A stretch of DNA of 64,000 nucleotides from Bacteroidales bacterium (GTDB taxonomy: Bacteria; Bacteroidota; Bacteroidia; Bacteroidales; GCA-2748055). Under the pieces are notes generated by a model. It saw nothing but the letters and a program-made list of their open reading frames with translations. It made no database searches and had not been told where the DNA came from. The DNA lies in the NCBI GenBank assembly GCA_021738565.1, contig JAIPBT010000012.1:1-64000 (forward strand), read 5' to 3'. Shown piece by piece: positions 9,718 to 19,221 of this stretch; position 1 is the first letter of the stretch; each line of letters starts with the position of its first letter. A program made the position numbers and the translations under genes.

Positions 9718-11244
9718 ATGCCAAATCCAAACGCTATGAAAAATACAGTATTCTCAATTTTTTTATGCTTTTTTCTTGCTTCAGCAGGTTTTGCGCAGAA
9801 TAAGAGAATACCTGTTCTGGAGACCATGCCATTGCAGATACAATTTGATCATCACCTCCAGGAGTGGGACGGGTTCGGATTCAATTATGTTGAAACGGCC
9901 CAAACCACGGATTACAATGAATGGCCGCAGGATTACGGTGGCTTCAGCCTGCTCAGCGATAAAGAGAAAGATGAGATCATCAACCATGTTTTCGGTGAGG
10001 ATGGACTAAAAGTGGGACTGGTTAAGATGTTTCTCGATCCCTGGCACCAGCCTGATCCCGGCGGACCTTTTGATCACGAAAAAACGACCTCAAACATGCG
10101 TGAGTTTGTGAAGGCAGGTTATGAAGTAACCAAAAACCGTGGCGCTGGACTACAGATAATCACAACCCTTTACGGGCCGCCTGCCTGGGCCACAAAACAG
10201 AAATTCCTGAGGGGCCGTGACCTGGATCAGGAGATGAAGGACGGGCTGGCGCGTTATATGGTCGACTGGGCCAGGTTTTTGCAGCAGGAAGAAGGACTTC
10301 CCCTGAAATATATCTCATTGCACAACGAGGGGGAGGACTGGCACCGGTGGCCCAGGGACGGGATGTCCCCTTTCATCGGCGAAGGACACGATTACAACAT
10401 GTGGTGGCCATCAGAGCAGACCGTGAATTTTATTAAGATGATGCCCGGATTTATCAAAGATGCAGGGCTGGAGGATGTACACATAACCAATGGGGAATGC
10501 TCCAACTGGTTCCGGTTCAGTCATTGGGGGGATGCCGTGGCAATCTCCGGGGATCCTGAAGCCGTCCGAAATCTTGGACTGGTCACCTCCCATGGTTTTT
10601 ACAACGGAACTTACAACTACTGGTACGGAGATCACAATCCATTGGGAATAGATCTCATAAAAGCAAAAAGACCGGAAATTCATGCTTGGGTCACCTCTTC
10701 GAGCTGGGCGAAGATGGATGCAGATTTTGTAAGGCAGATATATGGAAGCATCTATTCTGTCGGGGTAAACGGGTTCATTCCCTGGGCAGGTATTCAGCGC
10801 CCACCGCTCTGGGTTGGCGGCGACCCGAATCCCGGGAATGCAATCCAGGTAAGCGAGGAGGGCGACTACGAACTCCGTAACGGCTATTACTTCTATAAAC
10901 AGGTATCCAGGGCCGGTCAGCCCGGGATGAAAGTGGCACGCACCATTACCAGGGACACTGAATTGACCGCTATTGCATTTTCCTCTGACGGAACCGGCAA
11001 TCCTGATGCTTTCGTGGTGTTGAATACACGGACCTCGGGAGATTCAGGGGGAAACTTTTCAAACAGGTCATACAAAGACCTTTCAATTCATGTAAAAGGA
11101 ACAAAAGCAAAAAGATTCATTGCTTATAGGACAGATGGCCGGAATGAATTATACAAATACATCGGGGAATTCCCGGTTGAAAACGGAGTAATAGAATACA
11201 CGGCTCCCCCCGGAAGTGTGACCTCGTTTTTTGCAGCAGAATAA
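9718..11244 (+). CDS. GH30-like secreted glycoside hydrolase
   Basis: Signal peptide FASAGFAQN; LQEWDGFGFNYVETA, YISLHNEGEDW (acid/base NE-type motif), TIM-barrel followed by a beta domain. Confidence 0.65.
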   Translation: MPNPNAMKNTVFSIFLCFFLASAGFAQNKRIPVLETMPLQIQFDHHLQEWDGFGFNYVETAQTTDYNEWPQDYGGFSLLSDKEKDEIINHVFGEDGLKVGLVKMFLDPWHQPDPGGPFDHEKTTSNMREFVKAGYEVTKNRGAGLQIITTLYGPPAWATKQKFLRGRDLDQEMKDGLARYMVDWARFLQQEEGLPLKYISLHNEGEDWHRWPRDGMSPFIGEGHDYNMWWPSEQTVNFIKMMPGFIKDAGLEDVHITNGECSNWFRFSHWGDAVAISGDPEAVRNLGLVTSHGFYNGTYNYWYGDHNPLGIDLIKAKRPEIHAWVTSSSWAKMDADFVRQIYGSIYSVGVNGFIPWAGIQRPPLWVGGDPNPGNAIQVSEEGDYELRNGYYFYKQVSRAGQPGMKVARTITRDTELTAIAFSSDGTGNPDAFVVLNTRTSGDSGGNFSNRSYKDLSIHVKGTKAKRFIAYRTDGRNELYKYIGEFPVENGVIEYTAPPGSVTSFFAAE

Positions 11245-11390
11245 AATTAACGGAATTTCAGGGGAGAGATCCTGGAAAGGTATGATCAGTTCAGGAAGGA
11301 AATGCTGAATTAGTACATTCTTAACACAAGATCCTCAGGAAAAGTTACCCGGGATTCAGTGGGACAGTGCGACGGTGAGACGGTGAGACA

Positions 11391-11484
11391 GTAAATGATC
11401 AACGGAATCAGCTAAATAGTATCTGATATACCGCATCACCGCATCACCGCATCACCGCAACACAATTAAAGCCAACCAGCAACC
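11391..11484. repeat. 94-bp direct repeat, copy 1 (contains (ACCGCATC)x3-4)
   Basis: gtaaatgatcaacggaatcagctaaatag(t/c)atctgatataccgcatcaccgcatcaccgcatcaccgcaacacaattaaagccaaccagcaacc; near-identical to 11522-11615. Confidence 0.9.
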
Positions 11485-11521
11485 AGCAACAAAATCAGTT
11501 CGGCGGTTCGACAGTTCGGCG

Positions 11522-11615
11522 GTAAATGATCAACGGAATCAGCTAAATAGCATCTGATATACCGCATCACCGCATCACCGCATCACCGCAACACAATTAA
11601 AGCCAACCAGCAACC
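11522..11615. repeat. 94-bp direct repeat, copy 2
   Basis: Differs from copy 1 by about one base, offset 131 bp. Confidence 0.9.
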
Positions 11616-11635
11616 CCTGACGCTACGAAGTCACA

Positions 11636-12760
11636 TTACACCCTCAAAAATATCTTTTTCTTATAAAGGTAATACAGCAACAGCCACTCGATAACGATCA
11701 CCCCGGTGATGGTTACCCAACTACCCCATGAAGTCGACAGCCAGCCCAACAGTGAGTTGGAAGTGTAATGAAAATTAATCAGTGCGGTGGCCATGTATAT
11801 CGTGATGGAATTCATTCCTATCACCATGAAAAAGAAGAGGATCGGTTTCATGAGGCGTCCCGACCATTTGGCGACATCGATCACCAGGTAGAACATCCCG
11901 AGCAATGCAAAACTGATCCCTGCCGTCAGCATGTTGAATGTTGCGGTCCATGCATTCTTAACGATCGGGTAATAGGGTGACAGCAATACAGCCACAACGA
12001 TCAGAACGGCACCGGTGATCAACAGCCTGTAAACCTTTTTAAGATTCGCGGGCTTGCCGTCCCTGAGGATCATTCCGGCAATACCACCCGCCATGGTAAC
12101 AGTAATGGCCGACACGATACACAGCAGCCCTTCCGGGTCATAAATATCAAAGTAGAGCACCCCGGGCAGGAACTTACCATCCAGCCAGACGTTGATTCCG
12201 CTGACCGGATCCAGCACGCCTGCACCATAACCCGGCACGGGCACAAAAAGCTGCAGCACGGAAATGAGGACAAGTATGCCGAACAACCAGGCCAGCCTGA
12301 TGGACATCCGGGTGGTATACAAAAAGATCAGTGCAGCAAACATATAGGCTAAACCGATCTGTCCGAGCACACTTGCCACACGGATCTCATCCGGGGAACC
12401 CCGCAATGCACCGTTATAGATCATACCCAGGATCACCAGTGTGAGGCCCCGCCTGACGATCTTCCAGGCAAGAGAGCTTTTGGATGCACCTTTGTCCCTT
12501 TTGGATATGATTGCATAGGGAATGGCCACCCCGGAGATGAACATGAATAGCGGAAAGATCAGGTCGTAAAAATGAAATCCCTCCCATTTTACATGGTGCA
12601 ATTGTTCTGCTACCGGCTCCAGCCACGACCATCCCTTCAATTCAGAAAGGGCGATAATCAGGCTCCCGCCTCCAATGATCCAGAACATATCAAAACCCCG
12701 CAGTACATCCAGCGAGGCAAGTCTCTCTTTTGGCTTAGTTGTAAGATTTTGCTTGCTCAT
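11636..12760 (-). CDS. DUF5009/heparan-alpha-glucosaminide N-acetyltransferase-like membrane acyltransferase
   Basis: RLASLDVLRGFDMFWIIGGGSLI; WEGFHFYDLIFPLFMFISGVAIPYA; many TM helices. Confidence 0.82.
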   Translation of the reverse strand: MSKQNLTTKPKERLASLDVLRGFDMFWIIGGGSLIIALSELKGWSWLEPVAEQLHHVKWEGFHFYDLIFPLFMFISGVAIPYAIISKRDKGASKSSLAWKIVRRGLTLVILGMIYNGALRGSPDEIRVASVLGQIGLAYMFAALIFLYTTRMSIRLAWLFGILVLISVLQLFVPVPGYGAGVLDPVSGINVWLDGKFLPGVLYFDIYDPEGLLCIVSAITVTMAGGIAGMILRDGKPANLKKVYRLLITGAVLIVVAVLLSPYYPIVKNAWTATFNMLTAGISFALLGMFYLVIDVAKWSGRLMKPILFFFMVIGMNSITIYMATALINFHYTSNSLLGWLSTSWGSWVTITGVIVIEWLLLYYLYKKKIFLRV

Positions 12761-13062
12761 AGAAATAGTTTTGGTGTGGTTATTATTTGGTCCAATTTAC
12801 AAATTGTAATAAATATATCATTATCCATATAAACAATTTTAAATTTCACTCCTCACTGTTTCGCCTCGTGTACTGCAGAATTTAAGCATAAATGTACCCA
12901 ATGCTCCTGCTGCAGTATTCCGAATAAAAGAGCGTCGGTTGACAGACATGATCAATTTGGTTTTAAAAAAAATTCAATTACATAATGAGGTACTTCTTTA
13001 CCTACATTAATACAAATTTGTTTAGATTAGCAACAAATTCTTCTTTAAACAAATTGACAACC

Positions 13063-14349
13063 ATGAGACCATTCCATATTGTTTTCACTACAATCCTGGC
13101 GACCCTGCTATCCTGTTCGAACAGTCAAAACAGCTCCCCGGTTCCGGTTACCATCAAAAAAGAAAAAGGATCCCACAAACTCTATCGCGGAGGGGATCCC
13201 TATTTCATAAAAGGTGCCGTTGGATGGAGTTTTTTTGATGAACTTGAAATGGCCGGCGCCAATTCCCTGCGGTCCTCTGCCAGGATACTCGACGAAGCGC
13301 ACAGCCGGGGACTTACCATGCTGGTTAATATCCGTATGAAAGCAGAACGCGACGGATTTGATTACAATGATGAAGAAGCGGTACGCGATCAGTTTGAAAT
13401 GGCAAGACAGACCGTTGAAAAATACAAGGACCACCCTGCATTGCTAATGTGGGCGATCGGTAACGAACTGGATCACATTCCGGGGGACAAGGATTATAAC
13501 CTCAGGGTCTGGGATGCAATCAACGATGTGGCAAAGATGATCCATGAAGTTGATGGAAACCATCCCGCACTGACCGTGGTAGGATATGGGAACCTTGAAA
13601 AAATAAAAGAGATAAAAGAGAGGTGTCCCGACCTTGATCTGTTGGGGGTCAATGCTTACGCAAACATCGTAAATGTACCGGAGTGGCTGAGCAAATACGG
13701 CTGGGAAAAACCCTTTGTGGTAACTGAATGGGGACCGTCCGGCTGGTGGGAAGTTCCACGCACAAAATGGAACGTGGTCATCGAAGAGACCAGTTCAGAA
13801 AAAGCACGGGTATACCGGGAACGGTATGAAAAGGTAATCCTCGGGGATCCGCGCTGCATCGGCTCCTATGTTTTCCTGTGGACCACCAACAGGCAGGAAA
13901 GGACCCATACGTGGTTCAACATGTTCCACGACAGTCTGAAAACGCAAACCGTGGAAGTGATGCAGTATATGTGGACAGGTAAATGGCCGGAGAACCGTGC
14001 ACCGAGAATTGAAGGCATCACCATCAATGGAAAATCAGCACTGGATAATATCCGGCTCAAGCCCGGAAGCACAAACAATGCAAGGGTAACAACAAATGAC
14101 CCGGAAAATGACCGGCTGAAGATATCGTGGGAACTTCTTCCGGAACCTGTAAAATTCGGTGCTTATGCCGGACAGGGAGAGAAGAAACCGATCCCTGTCG
14201 AAAATTTTATTACCGGACTGGAGGATTTTGAAATAGACTTCAGGGTTCCAGAACAGGAAGATCTCAGTTACAGGTTGTTCGTTTATGTGCGGGATGGTCA
14301 TGGGAACATCGGTGTGGCCAATATTCCGTTCTTTGCCGGAAGTGACTGA
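13063..14349 (+). CDS. GH2-like TIM-barrel lipoprotein
   Basis: ATG 13063 gives lipobox LLSCSNSQ; HPALLMWAIGNELDH and PFVVTEWGPSGWW resemble GH2/GH5-type catalytic motifs. Confidence 0.68.
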   Translation: MRPFHIVFTTILATLLSCSNSQNSSPVPVTIKKEKGSHKLYRGGDPYFIKGAVGWSFFDELEMAGANSLRSSARILDEAHSRGLTMLVNIRMKAERDGFDYNDEEAVRDQFEMARQTVEKYKDHPALLMWAIGNELDHIPGDKDYNLRVWDAINDVAKMIHEVDGNHPALTVVGYGNLEKIKEIKERCPDLDLLGVNAYANIVNVPEWLSKYGWEKPFVVTEWGPSGWWEVPRTKWNVVIEETSSEKARVYRERYEKVILGDPRCIGSYVFLWTTNRQERTHTWFNMFHDSLKTQTVEVMQYMWTGKWPENRAPRIEGITINGKSALDNIRLKPGSTNNARVTTNDPENDRLKISWELLPEPVKFGAYAGQGEKKPIPVENFITGLEDFEIDFRVPEQEDLSYRLFVYVRDGHGNIGVANIPFFAGSD

Positions 14350-14426
14350 AGGCAACCTTGAATATCTAAGCAGGTCAGTTGATTATAACAAATAGATAAA
14401 TTATTAAACACAAAAAACTTACCATC

Positions 14427-15158
14427 ATGAAAAAAAATATCAAACTCATTATAGGATTGTTCATTTTCACACTCACATTATCAGGTTGTTATGATTTTTT
14501 TTACATAGAAGGAAACGGTGACATCGTGACCCAAACACTTGACCTGAAGCCCATTACCGGGTTAGAAATACAGGGATTGGAAGGTGTAGACATTTCATGG
14601 GGAGAAGAACAGGAAGTGGTGGTCACCGGTGACGCAAACATCATTGAAATGATATCCATGGAAGTAAATGACAGCACCTGGTTCCTGCACCTGAAGAGGG
14701 GGAATTACAGGAATTACGACCTGAAATATTATATAACGCTTCCCAGGATCAACATGATCGCAAATGAGGGATTGTCGAGGATAACTGTAAATGATTTCGT
14801 GAACACGGGAGACCTGGAGATCTATCTTGAAGGTGCCGGCTCGGTGGAACTTAACAGGATGGAGAATACTGAGAACCTCTTCATTGATATTAACGGACTG
14901 GGGCAGATAAAGGGATTCGGCGAATTCCCATCCCTTGAATACCTGGATATCATCATTACAGGCTCAGGCAGGTACCTCGGTTATCCCATACAGTCGATTG
15001 ACTGCCATGTTGATATCGAAGGGACCGGAAAATGCGAGGTCTATGCAGAAGAAACCCTGAATGTAAACATCGAAGGTGCCGGATTGGTAAATTATAAGGG
15101 CTTCCCAAAGGTATACCAACACATCAACGGCCTCGGCTCAGTAGCCAATATGAATTAG
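14427..15158 (+). CDS. head GIN domain (DUF2807)-like lipoprotein
   Basis: Lipobox TLSGCY; repetitive beta structure LEIQGLEGVDISWGEEQEVVVTGDANIIEMI, GAGSVEL, GLGQIKG, GSGRYLG. Confidence 0.78.
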   Translation: MKKNIKLIIGLFIFTLTLSGCYDFFYIEGNGDIVTQTLDLKPITGLEIQGLEGVDISWGEEQEVVVTGDANIIEMISMEVNDSTWFLHLKRGNYRNYDLKYYITLPRINMIANEGLSRITVNDFVNTGDLEIYLEGAGSVELNRMENTENLFIDINGLGQIKGFGEFPSLEYLDIIITGSGRYLGYPIQSIDCHVDIEGTGKCEVYAEETLNVNIEGAGLVNYKGFPKVYQHINGLGSVANMN

Positions 15159-15332
15159 GACCCTCTATCCCGGAGGGACGCCAATCCTTATTACACAACA
15201 TCCTAAAGGGAATAAATTATTTACCGCCGGGGTTTTTATATGGAGTAAATTTCAGGAAGGATTTCCACTTCCCCACTGGTATATTTCCTCCATATTTCAT
15301 ATCTTGATGGATTATCATCATTACAACCTGAT

Positions 15333-17501
15333 ATGAAAAATCCCGTCAAATCAACCAGGAGAAACCATCACATCCTCACACTCATCATCATCCTGGTCAT
15401 CCCGGCAATGATGTACTCATGCTCAGGCAAGGAGAAAAGAGAGATCATATCCCTCAACGGGGAATGGGAACTGGCATTGAGAAGCGCCGGAGAGGGAATC
15501 CCAATTGATTACGAGGGTACTGTTCAGGTACCCGGACTGGCAGACATGGCATCTTTTGCAATCGACAGTCTCGGATTGCCCTATTATGAAAAAAGAGACC
15601 TCTGGTACAGGAAAACATTCAGATCGGGTACAGATCAAAACTTGAAGGTCTTCCTGAAGCTCCATAAAGTTAAATTTGGTCATACAGTTTACCTGAACGG
15701 TTTCGAGATAGGTTCATCCGACCATTGTTTTACCCCTGCTTCCTACGATGTGTCCGGTTTTATCAATGGAAACGGAGAAGAAAACGAACTGGTGATCAGG
15801 GTTGGGGCCTTCACTGACAACCTTGAAACACCTGCCGTTTACGGGGCTGATTTCGAAAAGATAAGATACCTCCCGGGGGTCTATGATGATGTTCAACTGA
15901 TCATGTCAGGTGAGGAGCATCTTACCAATGTGCAGGTAGCCCCTGATATCAACACCGGCAAACTGGAAGTCGGTATCATAATGACTGGCGCCAGACCGGT
16001 CAACCTGAAATATGCCATATCAGAAAAGCAAAGTGGGGAAAAAATTGCAACAGGGAAACTTTCAGGCCTCAACTGGGAGGACAGCCTTGCTTTAACAGAG
16101 ATACCGCTGAAAGATTTCAGGTTATGGACACCTGAAGATCCGTTTCTGTACATTCTTAATATTGAATCCTCCAATGACTCATACACCACGACATTTGGAA
16201 TGCGCGATTTCAAGTTTAACCCAGGAACAGGAAGGGCCGAGTTGAACGGTGAAACCTATTTTATGCGGGGAACCAATGTTTGCATTTTCAGGTTCTTTGA
16301 GGATCCCGACAGAAAAGGGCTGCCCTGGGATACCGCATGGGTCAGGGAACTGCATCGTAAATTTAAATCAATGCACTGGAATTCTATCCGCTATTGCATC
16401 AGTGCTCCTCCCCGCTTCTGGTATGACATTGCCGACGAGGAAGGGTTGCTCATACAGGATGAATATCCCATTTGGACAGGTATTGCAGGATCCAAAAGAA
16501 AAGGATTTGAAGGAATCTATCCAAACCTAACGGCGGAACTCCTGGCTGAGGAATACAGGGAGTGGATGATGGAGCGATGGAACCATCCCTGCATCGTTAT
16601 CTGGGATGCACAGAACGAATCGGTCACAGAGGTTACAGGTGATGCCATCGAAATGGTAAGGGAACTTGATATGTCAGAAAAACCCTGGGAGAACGGTTGG
16701 GCGCGACCTCAATCACCGGAGGACCCAATAGAAACCCATCCCTACAGGTTTACAAAATACTTGGGAACCAAAGTATCTGGTGACGGACCGCTGAAGGAAC
16801 TGATCAGCGCCGTTCAGATCCCGGACAACGGACCAAGCGAGCGCATGCCTCCGGAAAATGGGGAAAAATACCCCAATCCCATCATCATCAATGAATACGG
16901 TTGGCTGTGGCTCAACCGTGACGGGAGTACAACAACACTTACCGATTGGGTATATCCCAATGCCTTCGGTCCTGATCTTACAAAGGAAGAGCGGCTGGAA
17001 CTGTATGGCCGTCACCTGGGCATACTCACCGAATACTGGAGAGCGCACCGTACCTGTGCCGGGGTTCTGCATTTTTGCGGATTGGCATATTCAAGATCCG
17101 AAGAACCACGCGGACAAACAAGCGATCATTTTGTGGACATCAAAAACCTTGAATTTGAACCGAACTTTGTAAAGTATGTCAAACCTGCATTTAACCCTGT
17201 CGGACTTTTTATTAATTGGTTTGAGCAGGAAATACCTGCAAAAAGTGAAATTGAGATACCATTTGTTATTACAAACGACCTTAACAAAGTGATCAACGGA
17301 CAGTTGAAAATGGAATGGATCGGCAAGGATATAACCATTTCAGTCGGTGAAAAGGAAATACAGCTTGAACCTTTTGCCAGGAACGAGCAATCAATAAGTA
17401 TAAAAACTCCTTCAGATTCCGGCAGGTATGAAATGATACTTCACTTTAAGTATAATGGAAACACGGTTGAAAGCAGAAGGTTGTGCCGTGCGATCCACTG
17501 A
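15333..17501 (+). CDS. GH2-family glycoside hydrolase (beta-galactosidase/glucuronidase-like), lipoprotein
   Basis: ISLNGEWELALRSAGEGIP, HPCIVIWDAQNES, LWYRKTFR; lipobox MMYSCSGK. Confidence 0.8.
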   Translation: MKNPVKSTRRNHHILTLIIILVIPAMMYSCSGKEKREIISLNGEWELALRSAGEGIPIDYEGTVQVPGLADMASFAIDSLGLPYYEKRDLWYRKTFRSGTDQNLKVFLKLHKVKFGHTVYLNGFEIGSSDHCFTPASYDVSGFINGNGEENELVIRVGAFTDNLETPAVYGADFEKIRYLPGVYDDVQLIMSGEEHLTNVQVAPDINTGKLEVGIIMTGARPVNLKYAISEKQSGEKIATGKLSGLNWEDSLALTEIPLKDFRLWTPEDPFLYILNIESSNDSYTTTFGMRDFKFNPGTGRAELNGETYFMRGTNVCIFRFFEDPDRKGLPWDTAWVRELHRKFKSMHWNSIRYCISAPPRFWYDIADEEGLLIQDEYPIWTGIAGSKRKGFEGIYPNLTAELLAEEYREWMMERWNHPCIVIWDAQNESVTEVTGDAIEMVRELDMSEKPWENGWARPQSPEDPIETHPYRFTKYLGTKVSGDGPLKELISAVQIPDNGPSERMPPENGEKYPNPIIINEYGWLWLNRDGSTTTLTDWVYPNAFGPDLTKEERLELYGRHLGILTEYWRAHRTCAGVLHFCGLAYSRSEEPRGQTSDHFVDIKNLEFEPNFVKYVKPAFNPVGLFINWFEQEIPAKSEIEIPFVITNDLNKVINGQLKMEWIGKDITISVGEKEIQLEPFARNEQSISIKTPSDSGRYEMILHFKYNGNTVESRRLCRAIH

Positions 17502-17576
17502 TATTAAAATGCACAAAAGAATCGGAGTGTTTAATTACCTAAAATTAAATGCCTTGTACGCTCATTCAATCACTGG

Positions 17577-17816
17577 TCATTCTTTGTCATTATTGATCCG
17601 ATTGTCGCGCTCCCTTCTTTTTTTCTTCAGCCACCAGATGTAAAATACCAGCAGTCCCAGCGGCAAAACAAAAAAGAACAAAATATTGGGCAACGTCAGC
17701 GGCAATGGTTCGGATTGTTTCCTGGGAATACCAGTAGGCCCCTGTGCAAGTATGTTTGTAAGCTGTATTGCCAGCAAACTGATAGTAAAATATAATTTCT
17801 TCAGGTATGCTTTCAT
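17577..17816 (-). CDS. small membrane protein
   Basis: ~79 aa from the internal Met; one strong TM segment (LPNILFFFVLPLGLLVFYIWW) with basic tail KKKRRERDNR. Confidence 0.55.
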   Translation of the reverse strand: MKAYLKKLYFTISLLAIQLTNILAQGPTGIPRKQSEPLPLTLPNILFFFVLPLGLLVFYIWWLKKKRRERDNRINNDKE

Positions 17817-17965
17817 CTGTTTATTTTTTAATGAAATTAACATAAGCGTGTATCAATAATTTTGTCATGGCTCGGTTCATATCATGTATTTTGCTCACCA
17901 GACATTAAATACCTTGTGAAAGAACAACACCATCTATTCTATATAGCGCTTGTCTATAAAGTTGG

Positions 17966-18094
17966 AGTGTCTGTCCATAAAGTCCGATAGCTGCATTGCT
18001 GCAAAAATCTTAAATCCTCGAATCCGTCAGTCGGCGGATACTGCGGTTTAAGATTTTTGAGCGCTTTGCTCTCGAACTTTATGATCCAGCCACT
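17966..18094. repeat. 129-bp imperfect palindromic element, copy A
   Basis: AGTGTCTGTCCATAAAGTCCGA...TCGAACTTTATGATCCAGCCACT; inner arms AAAAATCTTAAA/TTTAAGATTTTT and ATCCGTC/GGCGGAT. Confidence 0.88.
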
Positions 18095-18217
18095 ATATAG
18101 CTCCCGCAAGAAAACTCATAATAATTGTCCGTGCTTGATAAGAAAGCTTCAAGAGCACTTATATAGCAAACCAGTGACCAAAATAGTTTAATCCTGTTTC
18201 AAATTTTGCATCCTCAT

Positions 18218-19030
18218 TTAAAGGACTAACCCGAACAGATCGAAAATATTGGTTTCAGGCTGGTCAATATTCATCTCCACGATCCAGATATTCCGGTAGA
18301 GTACGGGATACCCCTCAGCCTGCAACTTGATGCCTCCAGGGGTGTCTGTTATGCCTTTACCACCGTCATTACCACCATCCAGTCCGGAATTGGGTCCGCC
18401 CCAAACCTGGTTGATCTCAACATTCTCATGTACCATAATTCCGTTGAAATACATGGTCAGCATGGCTTTTTCCGTCCGCATGCCATCTTCAAATCTTGCA
18501 GCGCGAAAAACAATGTCGTAGGCGTTCCAATTCCCTGCACCATTGTATGCGTAATAAGGGGATTCCGTTTCATTGATCACGGCAGCCATACCATGCTTGG
18601 TGGAATCCCCGTCCAGGATCTGGATCTCATATCGGTTCTGCATGTAAACCCCGGAATTCCCCCCGGGTTCCTTTACCAGGAATTCTAAATGCAGCTTGTA
18701 ATCCCTGAACTTCTTCTTTGTTACTATGTCTGCAGCACCGTATTTCCCGCCTGATGCAGCAGGATCATTGCTGTTCACCACAGTGCCTCTATCAACAGGA
18801 TCGTCAACGATCTTCCACTTGATGGGCATTTCGGCAGAGAACCTGGGCCCCTCCCAGTATTCCCAATTCGCGTCGAGAGATTCACGCGAGCCGTCGAAAA
18901 GGATTTCAGCATCTGCCGGCGCCTTCAACCCGACACCCGGCCCGGAGGAACAGGACACAATAGTTGTAAATATAGTAGCCAGTAAAACAACGGGCACCAA
19001 TTGAACGATTGAGATAATTGAGTTTTTCAT
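18218..19030 (-). CDS. DUF1080 (3-keto-disaccharide hydrolase-type) lipoprotein
   Basis: DAEILFDGSRESLDANWEYWEG; KLHLEFLVKEPGGNSGVYMQNRYEIQILD; lipobox IVSCSSG. Confidence 0.85.
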   Translation of the reverse strand: MKNSIISIVQLVPVVLLATIFTTIVSCSSGPGVGLKAPADAEILFDGSRESLDANWEYWEGPRFSAEMPIKWKIVDDPVDRGTVVNSNDPAASGGKYGAADIVTKKKFRDYKLHLEFLVKEPGGNSGVYMQNRYEIQILDGDSTKHGMAAVINETESPYYAYNGAGNWNAYDIVFRAARFEDGMRTEKAMLTMYFNGIMVHENVEINQVWGGPNSGLDGGNDGGKGITDTPGGIKLQAEGYPVLYRNIWIVEMNIDQPETNIFDLFGLVL

Positions 19031-19221
19031 TGGATTGTTTTTGGCACAATTTAAGCATTGCTTCAAACATAAAAACAATTTTTTAAAATTTTTTCCATGT
19101 ACCGGTAAACCAACTACATGAAACGATTAAAAAATATTAAGTAAGAGCGCAGCGGTTAAATGAGTGAAAAAAATTATCAATGTTAAATCTGACGCTTGAA
19201 ATAAAATTGTAGGTTTGAACA

